From Eubacterium sp. (lineage in GTDB: Bacteria; Bacillota; Clostridia; Lachnospirales; Lachnospiraceae): a DNA stretch of 64,000 nucleotides. Made by a program: the position numbers and the translations under genes. The DNA is taken from assembly GCA_022794015.1 (NCBI GenBank), contig JAAWDZ010000017.1:56471-120470 (forward strand). The letters are read 5' to 3'. Under the pieces are notes generated by a model, which saw only the letters and a program-made list of their open reading frames with translations, ran no database searches and was not told the DNA's origin. Shown here one piece after another: positions 8,153-16,551 of this stretch. How positions within the stretch are numbered: position 1 is the stretch's first letter; every line of letters starts with the position of its first letter.

Positions 8153-8335
8153 ATGACCGAAAAAGAAATGATGCAGAAGAATGTGGAAGAATTTGAGAGA
8201 TTGCAAGACTATATGATTTCTTGTGATAAAGAATCCGAAGTATACAATAAAATGAAAAGACGTTATATAGCGTTAAAAGTCATACTTACAGCTTCTGGTA
8301 TCAATCTTACTGAGTTAGATATAATTAAAGAGTAA
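8153..8335 (+). CDS. Small hypothetical protein (60 aa)
   Basis: A 60-residue, highly charged, mostly helical product with no membrane segment; it ends LTELDIIKE. AGGTGA precedes the ATG by a normal distance, a consensus promoter lies 44 bases upstream and a hairpin with a T run follows 22 bases downstream, so it forms a complete single-gene unit. No family is recognised; it is not a clear Spo0E-like peptide because the SQELD-type motif is missing. Base composition is richer in A and T than that of the metabolic genes nearby, as in the whole 7.2-9.0 kb strip. Confidence 0.6.
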   Translation: MTEKEMMQKNVEEFERLQDYMISCDKESEVYNKMKRRYIALKVILTASGINLTELDIIKE

Positions 8336-8357
8336 GAAAGAAATAATTAAAATAAAC

Positions 8358-8403
8358 AAAGGTGTAAAGTCTTTATTACATTATGAAGGCTTTACACCTT
8401 TTT
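8358..8403 (+). terminator. Copy 2 of the shared hairpin, here acting as terminator
   Basis: A 14-bp stem (8358-8371 with 8388-8401, AAAGGTGTAAAG and its complement, one wobble) with a 16-base loop, followed by a T run ending at 8403. It closes the 8153 gene. Nine of the first ten loop-side bases match copy 1. Confidence 0.75.
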
Positions 8404-8995
8404 AAGGCAATAGATTTTACAAAAAATTCATTTAGCTGTACCAACATATTCTGCTGAATCTGCGCTTGTTTCTTTTTTGTGATCGTTCATCCGTCCTTTT
8501 TGTCGGCATACGATTTCTAATACATTTCTAACCTTTATTCTGACAGTGAGCAGGCTGTTCTGCTCGTCTGCGTTTGGGTCGGCATTTTCCATTTCCAAAT
8601 GAAATAAAAATCAATTCTTTTTTTGTATAGAAAGTTCTGTTAAAATTTTCCCTGTTTGGTTGGATGGCAAAATGGTTTTTATACATAAATTTCTTAAATA
8701 AAAGTAAGAATTAAATTAATATAAAATACAATTCCATAAATTAAAACACAATTTTATAAAAATCCATATTTTATATAAAGTATTGAAAAATTTTTTGGGT
8801 TATATTTAAATATGATTGTTTGTAAATAACCAATTTAAAAGAAAAACTGCATACAAATTAAATACAAATAGTTATTTAATGCTTAAATTATCTGATTATC
8901 TGACAATTATGGCAAAAAAACTGTTTACATAGACGCAAAAAAGAGTTATGATCATATTCAGAAAAGTAAAGCAGCAAACAGAAAGGGATGAAGCT
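8404..8995. other. AT-rich non-coding leader before gltB
   Basis: About 590 bases without a supported gene. The last 350 bases are extremely AT-rich with many A and T runs, the kind of sequence seen as UP-element or nucleoid-protein regions. No clean -35/-10 pair at 17 bases stands out, though several TATATT/TATAAA candidates exist (for example TTGAAA at about 8784 with TATATT 12 bases later, too close). No glutamine riboswitch or T-box core was recognised. A 54-codon minus-strand ORF at 8428-8592 lacks a ribosome site. Confidence 0.5.
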
Positions 8996-11900
8996 ATGAA
9001 ACAGCAGTTAAATGAACAAAGTGCAGTTGCCGCCGGAATGTATCATCCATCATTTGAACATGACAATTGCGGTATTGGGGCAGTTGTCAATATCAAGGGA
9101 ATCAAAACCCACGATACCGTGGCAAACGCTCTGAAAATCGTAGAGAACCTAAAACATAGAGCAGGAAAAGATGCTGAAGGAAAGACAGGGGACGGTGTGG
9201 GGATTCTTTTGCAAATCTCACACAGATTTTTCTGCAAAGCCTGTAAGCCGCTTGGCATCCGGCTTGGCGAAGAACGGGATTATGGGATTGGCATGTTCTT
9301 TTTTCCTCAGGATGAATTAAAGCGCAACCAGGCCAAAAAGATGTTTGAGGTAATCATCAAAAAGGAAGGCATGGATTTTCTGGGCTGGCGCAAGGTGCCT
9401 GCCGATCCGGGCAAACTGGGACAGAAGGCAATAGACTGCATGCCGTACATTATGCAGGGCTTTGTCCGGCGTCCGGCTGAAATTGGAAAAGGACTTCCTT
9501 TTGACCGCAGGCTCTACGTGGCAAGGCGTGTCTTTGAACAGTCAAATGACGATACCTATGTCGTATCGCTTTCGAGCCGTACGATTGTTTACAAGGGAAT
9601 GTTTTTAGTAGAACAGCTCAGGCAGTTTTTCGCAGATCTGCAGGATCCGGATTACGAATCGGCAATTGCGACCGTACATTCCCGGTTTTCCACGAATACC
9701 AATCCAAGCTGGGAGCGTGCGCATCCGAACCGTTTTATAGTGCATAACGGGGAGATCAATACGATTAAGGGCAATGCCGATAAGATGCTGGCCAGAGAAG
9801 AAACGATGGAATCTGAACATCTAAAGGGTGATCTGCAGAAGGTGCTGCCGGTGATCAACAGTGAAGGATCTGATTCTGCGATGTTAGATAATACGCTGGA
9901 ATTTCTGGTGATGAGCGGAATGGAGCTGCCGCTTGCCGTTATGATTATGATTCCGGAGCCCTGGGCGAACAATGCGCTGATGCCGCAGAGGAAAAAAGAC
10001 TTTTACCAGTATTATGCAACTATGATGGAACCGTGGGACGGCCCGGCATCTATTCTGTTTTCTGACGGGGATATGATGGGTGCGGTATTGGACAGGAACG
10101 GGCTTCGTCCTTCGAGGTACTATATTACAAGCGACAATTATCTGATTCTTTCTTCCGAGGTAGGTGTTTTGGATATTGAACCCTCTAAAATCGTATCCAG
10201 GGAACGGCTTCGTCCGGGCAAGATGCTTCTGGTGGACACCAGGCAGGGACGGGTGATTGACGATGAAGAGTTAAAGGAAACGTATGCAAAAAAGCAGCCG
10301 TACGGAGAATGGTTAGACCGCAATTTAATCAGTCTGGAGGATTTGAAAATTCCAAATGAACGCGTACCGGAATATACCAAAGAAGAGCGTCAGAGGATGC
10401 AGAAGGCATTTGGTTATACTTACGAATCTTTGCGTGAGGAAATTCTTCCAATGGCAAAAAAAGGCGGGGAAGGGACGTCGGCCATGGGGATTGATACGCC
10501 GCTTGCCGCATTGGCGGGCGATCACCAGCCTCTTTTTAACTATTTCAAGCAGCTCTTTGCACAGGTAACCAATCCGCCCATTGACGCAATCCGGGAAAAA
10601 GTAGTAACTTCAACGACAGTTTATATCGGCGAGGATGGCAACCTTTTGGAGGAAAAAGCGAAAAACTGCCAGGTGCTTAAGGTAAACAACCCGATTTTGA
10701 CCAATACGGATCTGATGAAGATTAAAGCCATGAAGGTGGAAGGGTTTCAGGTAGTTGAAATTCCAATTCTGTACTATAAGAACACCAGCCTGGAAAAAGC
10801 GGTGGAACGCCTGTTTGTAGAAGCAGACCGGGCTTACCGGGACGGTGCGAATATTATGATTTTGTCCGACCGTGGCGTGGATGAAAACCATGTGCCGATT
10901 CCGTCTCTGCTTGCAGTATCCGCCTTACAGCAGCATCTGGTTAAGACGAAAAAGAGGACGGCCGTCGCGATGATTTTAGAGTCCGGCGAGCCCAGGGAGG
11001 TGCACCATTTTGCAACGCTTTTAGGGTACGGGGCGTGTGCAATTAACCCTTATCTGGCACAGGATACGGTAAAACAGCTGGTGGACGACCATATGCTGGA
11101 CAAAGATCCTTACGCGGCAATCAGCGATTACAACCAGGCGATTGTTTCCGGAATTGTAAAAATTGCTTCCAAGATGGGGATTTCTACCATTCAGTCTTAT
11201 CAGGGCTCAAAGATTTTTGAGGCTATTGGGATTGACGCGGCAGTAATTGACAAATATTTCACCGATACGGTCAGCCGGATCGGCGGCATTACCTTAAAGG
11301 ACATTGAGGAGGATGTAGATGCGCTTCATTCTCTGGCATATGACCCGCTGGGCCTGGAAACGGATTTGACGTTAGACAGCAGGGGACGTCACAAAATGCG
11401 CAGCGGCGCGGATACGCATCTTTACAATCCGGCGACCATACATCTTTTACAGGAATCCACAAAGCGGGGCGATTATAAACTGTTTCAGGAATATACGAAG
11501 CTGGTCAACGCAGAGGAGAGAAAAGCAAATATCCGTGGTTTGATGGACTTTGCATTTCCGAAAAAAGGCGTGCCCATAGAAGAGGTGGAAAGCGCAGACT
11601 CTATCGTCACCCGTTTTAAAACCGGGGCTATGTCCTATGGTTCCATTTCACAGGAAGCGCATGAGACGCTTGCGATTGCCATGAACCGGCTGCATGGGAA
11701 GTCCAATTCCGGCGAAGGCGGGGAAAATCCGGAACGGATTGCCAGCAAACATGGCACAGTGAATAAATGTTCCGCCATCAAACAGGTGGCTTCCGGGCGT
11801 TTTGGCGTTACGAGCCGGTATCTGGTGAGCGCGGATGAGATTCAGATTAAAATGGCTCAGGGTGCAAAACCAGGAGAAGGAGGACATTTGCCGGGCAAAA

Positions 11901-13549
11901 AGGTTTATCCGTGGATTGCCCGCACCAGGCTGTCCACACCTGGCGTATCATTGATTTCTCCGCCGCCGCACCATGATATATATTCAATTGAAGATTTGGA
12001 GCAGTTGATTTACGACTTGAAAAATGCAAACCGCAGTGCAAGAATTACCGTAAAACTGGTATCCGAAGCAGGAGTTGGCACCGTAGCCGCCGGCGTTGCC
12101 AAGGCGGGCGCGCAGGTTGTTCTGATTTCCGGCTATGACGGCGGTACGGGCGCGGCGCCGAAAAGCTCTATCCACAATGCCGGACTGCCCTGGGAGTTAG
12201 GGCTCGCCGAAACCCATCAGACGCTTATAATGAACGGCTTGCGCAACAAGGTACGGATTGAAACGGATGGGAAGCTAATGAGCGGGCGTGACGTGGCGAT
12301 TGCGGCGCTGCTTGGCGCGGAGGAGTTTGGCTTTGCAACAGCTCCGCTTGTAACATTGGGCTGCGTCATGATGCGTGTCTGCAACCTGGATACCTGTCCG
12401 GCGGGTATTGCGACGCAAAATCCGGAGCTTCGGAAGCGGTTTGCCGGAAAGCCGGAGTATGTTGAGAATTTTATGCGTTTTATCGCAGAGGATTTACGGG
12501 AATACATGGCAAAATTAGGATGTCGGACAATAGATGAAATGGTAGGGAGAAGCGACCTTTTAAAGGTAAGAGGAGATCTGGCCGGACGGGAAACCAAAAT
12601 CGATCTCGGCAGAATTTTAAATAACCCGTTTGCAGGGCCAAAGGCAAAGGTAACCTTTGATCCCAAGCATATCTACGATTTTGAGCTGGAAAAAACAAAG
12701 GATATGACAGTTTTGCTCAAAAAGCTAAAAGGCGCGTTAGACAACGGGCAGAAAAAGAGCATTACCATAGAAGTTGGCAATACAGACCGGGCGTTTGGTA
12801 CTATTTTTGGATCGGAAATTACAAAGCGTTACGAGGATGGACTGGAAGAAGATACATTTCTGGTAAAATGCACCGGAGCAGGCGGACAGAGTTTTGGAGC
12901 GTTTATTCCAAAAGGGCTGACTTTAGAGCTGAGCGGCGATTCCAATGACTATTTCGGAAAAGGCTTATCCGGAGGAAAGCTCATTGTGTATGCCCCCACC
13001 GGCGTCACTTATAAAAAAGAGGAAAATATCATTATCGGAAATGTGGCGCTTTATGGCGCAACCAGCGGGAAGGCGTTTATAAGCGGCGTGGCGGGAGAGC
13101 GGTTCTGCGTCCGCAATTCCGGCGCAACGGCAGTTGTAGAGGGCGTAGGCGACCATGGCTGTGAATATATGACAGGCGGACGCGTAGTAGTCCTTGGCAA
13201 GACCGGGAAAAATTTTGCTGCCGGCATGAGCGGCGGCATTGCGTATGTACTGGACGAGGACAACGATCTGTATACCAGAATCAATAAAGAAATGGTATTT
13301 TCGGAAGAGGTTTCCAATAAGTATGACGTGATGGAACTGAAAAAAATGATCAAAGAGCATGTGGCGCTTACCAACTCGGAAAAAGGCAAAGAGATACTCG
13401 ATCATTTCAGCGAATATCTGCCGAAATTCAAAAAAATCATACCATATGATTACAATCGTATGATGATGGCGATTGTCCAGATGGAGGAAAAAGGATTGTC
13501 CTCCGAGCAGGCGCAGATTGAAGCATTTTATGCCAGCACAAGGGATTAA
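8996..13549 (+). CDS. gltB: Glutamate synthase (NADPH) large subunit
   Basis: The 1517-residue enzyme moves the glutamine amide to 2-oxoglutarate, giving two glutamates. The class II glutaminase domain follows a short propeptide, with Cys25 (HDNCGIG) exposed after cleavage. The synthase domain carries FMN-binding sequence and the 3Fe-4S cysteines C1123-x5-C1129-x4-C1134 (CVMMRVCNLDTCPAG). The C-terminal beta-helix has repeated G-x-x-G-G pieces (for example GGKLIVYAP, GGRVVVLGKTG). I start at ATG 8996 (AGGGA 7 bases upstream), which gives a 24-residue propeptide; ATG 8948 is also in frame with a weak AAGAG site. gltD follows after 14 bases, forming one operon that ends at a strong terminator. 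Confidence 0.95.
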   Translation: MKQQLNEQSAVAAGMYHPSFEHDNCGIGAVVNIKGIKTHDTVANALKIVENLKHRAGKDAEGKTGDGVGILLQISHRFFCKACKPLGIRLGEERDYGIGMFFFPQDELKRNQAKKMFEVIIKKEGMDFLGWRKVPADPGKLGQKAIDCMPYIMQGFVRRPAEIGKGLPFDRRLYVARRVFEQSNDDTYVVSLSSRTIVYKGMFLVEQLRQFFADLQDPDYESAIATVHSRFSTNTNPSWERAHPNRFIVHNGEINTIKGNADKMLAREETMESEHLKGDLQKVLPVINSEGSDSAMLDNTLEFLVMSGMELPLAVMIMIPEPWANNALMPQRKKDFYQYYATMMEPWDGPASILFSDGDMMGAVLDRNGLRPSRYYITSDNYLILSSEVGVLDIEPSKIVSRERLRPGKMLLVDTRQGRVIDDEELKETYAKKQPYGEWLDRNLISLEDLKIPNERVPEYTKEERQRMQKAFGYTYESLREEILPMAKKGGEGTSAMGIDTPLAALAGDHQPLFNYFKQLFAQVTNPPIDAIREKVVTSTTVYIGEDGNLLEEKAKNCQVLKVNNPILTNTDLMKIKAMKVEGFQVVEIPILYYKNTSLEKAVERLFVEADRAYRDGANIMILSDRGVDENHVPIPSLLAVSALQQHLVKTKKRTAVAMILESGEPREVHHFATLLGYGACAINPYLAQDTVKQLVDDHMLDKDPYAAISDYNQAIVSGIVKIASKMGISTIQSYQGSKIFEAIGIDAAVIDKYFTDTVSRIGGITLKDIEEDVDALHSLAYDPLGLETDLTLDSRGRHKMRSGADTHLYNPATIHLLQESTKRGDYKLFQEYTKLVNAEERKANIRGLMDFAFPKKGVPIEEVESADSIVTRFKTGAMSYGSISQEAHETLAIAMNRLHGKSNSGEGGENPERIASKHGTVNKCSAIKQVASGRFGVTSRYLVSADEIQIKMAQGAKPGEGGHLPGKKVYPWIARTRLSTPGVSLISPPPHHDIYSIEDLEQLIYDLKNANRSARITVKLVSEAGVGTVAAGVAKAGAQVVLISGYDGGTGAAPKSSIHNAGLPWELGLAETHQTLIMNGLRNKVRIETDGKLMSGRDVAIAALLGAEEFGFATAPLVTLGCVMMRVCNLDTCPAGIATQNPELRKRFAGKPEYVENFMRFIAEDLREYMAKLGCRTIDEMVGRSDLLKVRGDLAGRETKIDLGRILNNPFAGPKAKVTFDPKHIYDFELEKTKDMTVLLKKLKGALDNGQKKSITIEVGNTDRAFGTIFGSEITKRYEDGLEEDTFLVKCTGAGGQSFGAFIPKGLTLELSGDSNDYFGKGLSGGKLIVYAPTGVTYKKEENIIIGNVALYGATSGKAFISGVAGERFCVRNSGATAVVEGVGDHGCEYMTGGRVVVLGKTGKNFAAGMSGGIAYVLDEDNDLYTRINKEMVFSEEVSNKYDVMELKKMIKEHVALTNSEKGKEILDHFSEYLPKFKKIIPYDYNRMMMAIVQMEEKGLSSEQAQIEAFYASTRD

Positions 13550-13563
13550 GGAGGGACGGAAAT

Positions 13564-15057
13564 ATGGGAAAACCAACAGGATTTATGGATTATGGCAGAA
13601 AGACGGCACAAGCTGTTATGCCAAAAGAGCGCATCAAAAATTTCCGGGAATTTCACATGCCGCTCCCGAAAGAGCAGCAGAAGATGCAGGGGGCCCGCTG
13701 TATGAACTGCGGCGTGCCGTTTTGCCAGTCAGGCATGGAGATTATGGGAATGACAAGCGGGTGTCCGCTGCATAATTTAGTGCCGGAATGGAATGATTTG
13801 ATTTATAACGAAAACTGGGAGGAAGCCTACAACCGTCTGAAGAAAACAAACAATTTTCCGGAATTTACTTCACGTGTCTGCCCCGCTCTGTGTGAAGAGG
13901 CATGTACCTGCGGCCATTATGGGGATGCGGTTTCCGTAAAAGAAAATGAACACGGTATTATTGAATATGCCTATGAAATGGGCTATGCCAAAGCCAGACC
14001 GCCAAGGGTGCGCACCGGAAAAAAGGTAGCCGTAATCGGAAGCGGTCCGGCCGGACTTGCAGCGGCAGACCAGCTCAATAAACGGGGGCATCATGTCACC
14101 GTTTATGAACGCGACGATCGTCCGGGAGGCCTTTTGATGTACGGGATTCCAAATATGAAACTGGAAAAGTCTGTCATTGACCGCAAAATCAATGTTATGA
14201 AAGAAGAGGGCATTACATTTCTGACAGGCGTCAACGTCGGAAAGGATCTGAAAGCGGCAAAGCTTTTGAAGGAATACGACGCTGTAATTTTGGCCTGCGG
14301 CGCAAAAAACCCCAGAGATATCGGAGCGCCCGGCAGAGATGCAAAAGGCATATATTTTGCGGTGGATTTCCTTGCTGCGACAACAAAGAGTTTATTAAAT
14401 TCGGAGCTTAAGGATAACCAGTATATATCTGCGAAAGGCAAAAAGGTTGTGATTATCGGAGGCGGAGATACCGGAAATGACTGCGTGGGAACGGCGATCC
14501 GTCACGGCGCAGCCAGTGTGACGCAGCTTGAAATGATGCCCAAAGCGCCAGCAGAACGTACGGAGGAAAATGCCTGGCCTCAATGGCCAAAAGTGCAAAA
14601 AACCGATTATGGCCAGGAAGAGGCAATTGCGGTATTCGGACACGATCCGCGTATGTACCAGACGACGGTAAAAGAGTTTTTAAAGGATAAAGGCGGCAGT
14701 GTATGCGGCGTAAAAACCGTAAAGCTGGAAAGCAAAAAGGATGAAAAGACCGGACGGATGGTGATGGCAGAGGTGCCCGGATCGGAAGGGAAATTAGATG
14801 CCGATCTGGTATTGATTGCCGCGGGTTTCCTGGGCGCGGAAAAGTATGTGGCAGACGCATTTTCCGTCGCATTAAATGAGAGGATGAATATTGCAACAGA
14901 AGCCGGGAAATACCATACGAATGTGAAAAAGGTGTTTACTGCAGGAGATATGCACAGAGGACAGTCGCTTGTGGTATGGGCGATTCGGGAAGGCCGGGAG
15001 GCGGCAAGAGAAGTGGATGAAAGTTTGCTTGGCTATTCCGGATTGCCGGTGCAGTAG
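13564..15057 (+). CDS. gltD: Glutamate synthase (NADPH) small subunit
   Basis: The 497-residue subunit passes electrons from NADPH through FAD and two 4Fe-4S clusters to GltB. The N-terminal cluster cysteines appear as CMNCGVPFC, GCPLHN and CPALCEEACTCG; the FAD motif is VIGSGPAGLAAA and the NADPH motif IIGGGDTGND. The closing GDMHRGQSLVVWAI is typical of the family. AGGAGGG lies 7 bases before the ATG. Size and gene order match bacterial gltBD. A rho-independent terminator follows within 60 bases. Confidence 0.95.
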   Translation: MGKPTGFMDYGRKTAQAVMPKERIKNFREFHMPLPKEQQKMQGARCMNCGVPFCQSGMEIMGMTSGCPLHNLVPEWNDLIYNENWEEAYNRLKKTNNFPEFTSRVCPALCEEACTCGHYGDAVSVKENEHGIIEYAYEMGYAKARPPRVRTGKKVAVIGSGPAGLAAADQLNKRGHHVTVYERDDRPGGLLMYGIPNMKLEKSVIDRKINVMKEEGITFLTGVNVGKDLKAAKLLKEYDAVILACGAKNPRDIGAPGRDAKGIYFAVDFLAATTKSLLNSELKDNQYISAKGKKVVIIGGGDTGNDCVGTAIRHGAASVTQLEMMPKAPAERTEENAWPQWPKVQKTDYGQEEAIAVFGHDPRMYQTTVKEFLKDKGGSVCGVKTVKLESKKDEKTGRMVMAEVPGSEGKLDADLVLIAAGFLGAEKYVADAFSVALNERMNIATEAGKYHTNVKKVFTAGDMHRGQSLVVWAIREGREAAREVDESLLGYSGLPVQ

Positions 15058-15115
15058 AGATGGAAACGGAATCAGTCAGATGACAGGTGCAGATTGGCTG
15101 TCTGTATGGATTAAC

Positions 15116-15157
15116 CCCCCGAAAATGCTTTAGTTTGGGTATTTTCGGGGGCTTTTT
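15116..15157 (+). terminator. Rho-independent terminator of gltBD
   Basis: An 11-bp perfect stem (CCCCCGAAAAT at 15116-15126, complement at 15141-15151) with a 14-base loop and a CTTTTT tail. Confidence 0.92.
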
Positions 15158-15597
15158 GGCGCTTATCCGGCGTTTGGGTATGCCAGAATAAGCAGTAAGG
15201 ATTTTGCAGCTGTTTATTGTTTTTGAGTTACACTTGTTTTATTTCGTTTGATACAGCAATCCCCCTTCCTTATATTACAGACCATCTAAAAAGCGCATAA
15301 CCTTCTGTGGGTCAGAGCATTTTTTAAACACGCTCTGGCAAAGATGTTACAATATAATGGCTCTGTAATTAATTTTACTACAATACAAAAAAATGCAAAT
15401 ATTTTTTGATGTGAATACACTATTCGAAAACAATTTCAGTCACATTCTTTTCACAGAATCTTCTCCTTTTTAACACAAACAAGGCATACCCTGTTATGTA
15501 TCGTATAGATACAAGTATGCTAAAAAGCCGCCTGCAGGCAATCGTTAGACAAAGGCTCTCTTGGCGTACTTCAATGTAGAAAAGGAGGCATATACGC
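15158..15597. other. 440-base intergenic region with nested inverted repeat
   Basis: No gene is supported here. Near the 3' end GCATAC (15484-15489) pairs with GTATGC (15515-15520), enclosing TGTATC (15497-15502) and GATACA (15508-15513). The nested arrangement could be an operator or RNA stem for the ABC operon at 15598. AAAGGAGG lies 7 bases before that start. The rest is AT-rich with no recognised RNA family and no clear promoter. Confidence 0.4.
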
Positions 15598-16551
15598 ATG
15601 ATAGAAATTTCCCATCTGATAAAAAAATACGGCAGTCACACCGCCGTGGATGATCTGTGTCTTACCGTGCAGCCGGGCAGAATCTACGGTTTCCTGGGGC
15701 CGAATGGTGCGGGGAAATCGACAACTCTTAATCTGATAACCGGATATCTGGGCGCTACGGGCGGTGAGATCAAAATCAATGGTTTTGATATTTTAAAGCA
15801 GCCGGAAGAAGCGAAAAAGCACATCGGCTATCTGCCGGAAATTCCACCTTTGTATATGGAAATGAGCGTAGAAGAGTATTTAACCTTTGCCGCAGAGCTA
15901 AAGGGCATCAAAAAGGCATTGCGCAGGCAGTACATAGAGGAAGCGATGGAAATGACTGTGATTACGGATATGCGAAATCGCCTGATCGGCAACCTTTCCA
16001 AGGGATATCGCCAACGGGTAGGGCTCGCGCAGGCGGTTTTGGGGTATCCTGAGGTAATTATCCTAGACGAACCGACGGTTGGGTTAGATCCCAGGCAGAT
16101 CATAGAAATCCGTGAGCTAATACAAAAGCTTGGGGAAAAACATACGGTGATCTTAAGCTCCCATATTCTTTCTGAGGTGCGGGAGGTCTGTGATTATATC
16201 TTTATTCTTTCCAAAGGAAAACTGGTGGCCAGTGATACGACAGAAAATCTGCTCCGACTGGCAGAATCCGAAAAACGCGGACTGGAGATTCTGGTGCAGG
16301 GCAGCGGAGAAGATGCTGCAGAGCTTTTAGGGCAGTTTGATATAGCGGAAGATATTCGTATCTGCGCGGGCACAGAAGAAGACACCTCAGTGATTACCTG
16401 TACGGTTTCTAAAGAAGAAGATATCCGCAGCCAGTTAATCCGAACATTTGTCGGTGCAGATATTGCGCTGCTGGAGCTGAAATCTTCCGGGAAAACACTG
16501 GAAGATATTTTTCTGGAGCTGACAGATCAGAAGGGGGGAATGCCGGCATGA
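15598..16551 (+). CDS. ABC transporter ATP-binding protein, GldA-like
   Basis: The 317-residue ATPase has Walker A GPNGAGKST, signature LSKGYRQRVGLAQA, Walker B VIILDEPTVGLDP and the switch SSHILSEV. A C-terminal extension of about 90 residues after the ATPase core matches the DUF4162-type tail of ABC-2 exporters. YLPEIPPLYMEMSVEEY is typical of the GldA/NatA-like branch. The next gene begins at 16548 with a 4-base ATGA overlap and encodes a GldF-GldG fusion, so the pair forms an exporter. Substrate unknown; in gliding Bacteroidetes the same parts serve motility, which is not expected here. Confidence 0.9.
   Translation: MIEISHLIKKYGSHTAVDDLCLTVQPGRIYGFLGPNGAGKSTTLNLITGYLGATGGEIKINGFDILKQPEEAKKHIGYLPEIPPLYMEMSVEEYLTFAAELKGIKKALRRQYIEEAMEMTVITDMRNRLIGNLSKGYRQRVGLAQAVLGYPEVIILDEPTVGLDPRQIIEIRELIQKLGEKHTVILSSHILSEVREVCDYIFILSKGKLVASDTTENLLRLAESEKRGLEILVQGSGEDAAELLGQFDIAEDIRICAGTEEDTSVITCTVSKEEDIRSQLIRTFVGADIALLELKSSGKTLEDIFLELTDQKGGMPA

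Noticed and set aside
8428..8592. 54-codon minus-strand ORF in the gltB leader
   Set aside because: Start has no ribosome site or promoter and the product matches nothing I recognise; it could be a gene remnant but is not supported.
12965..13576. 203-codon minus-strand ORF inside gltB
   Set aside because: Fully antisense to well-conserved GltB sequence; a shadow frame.
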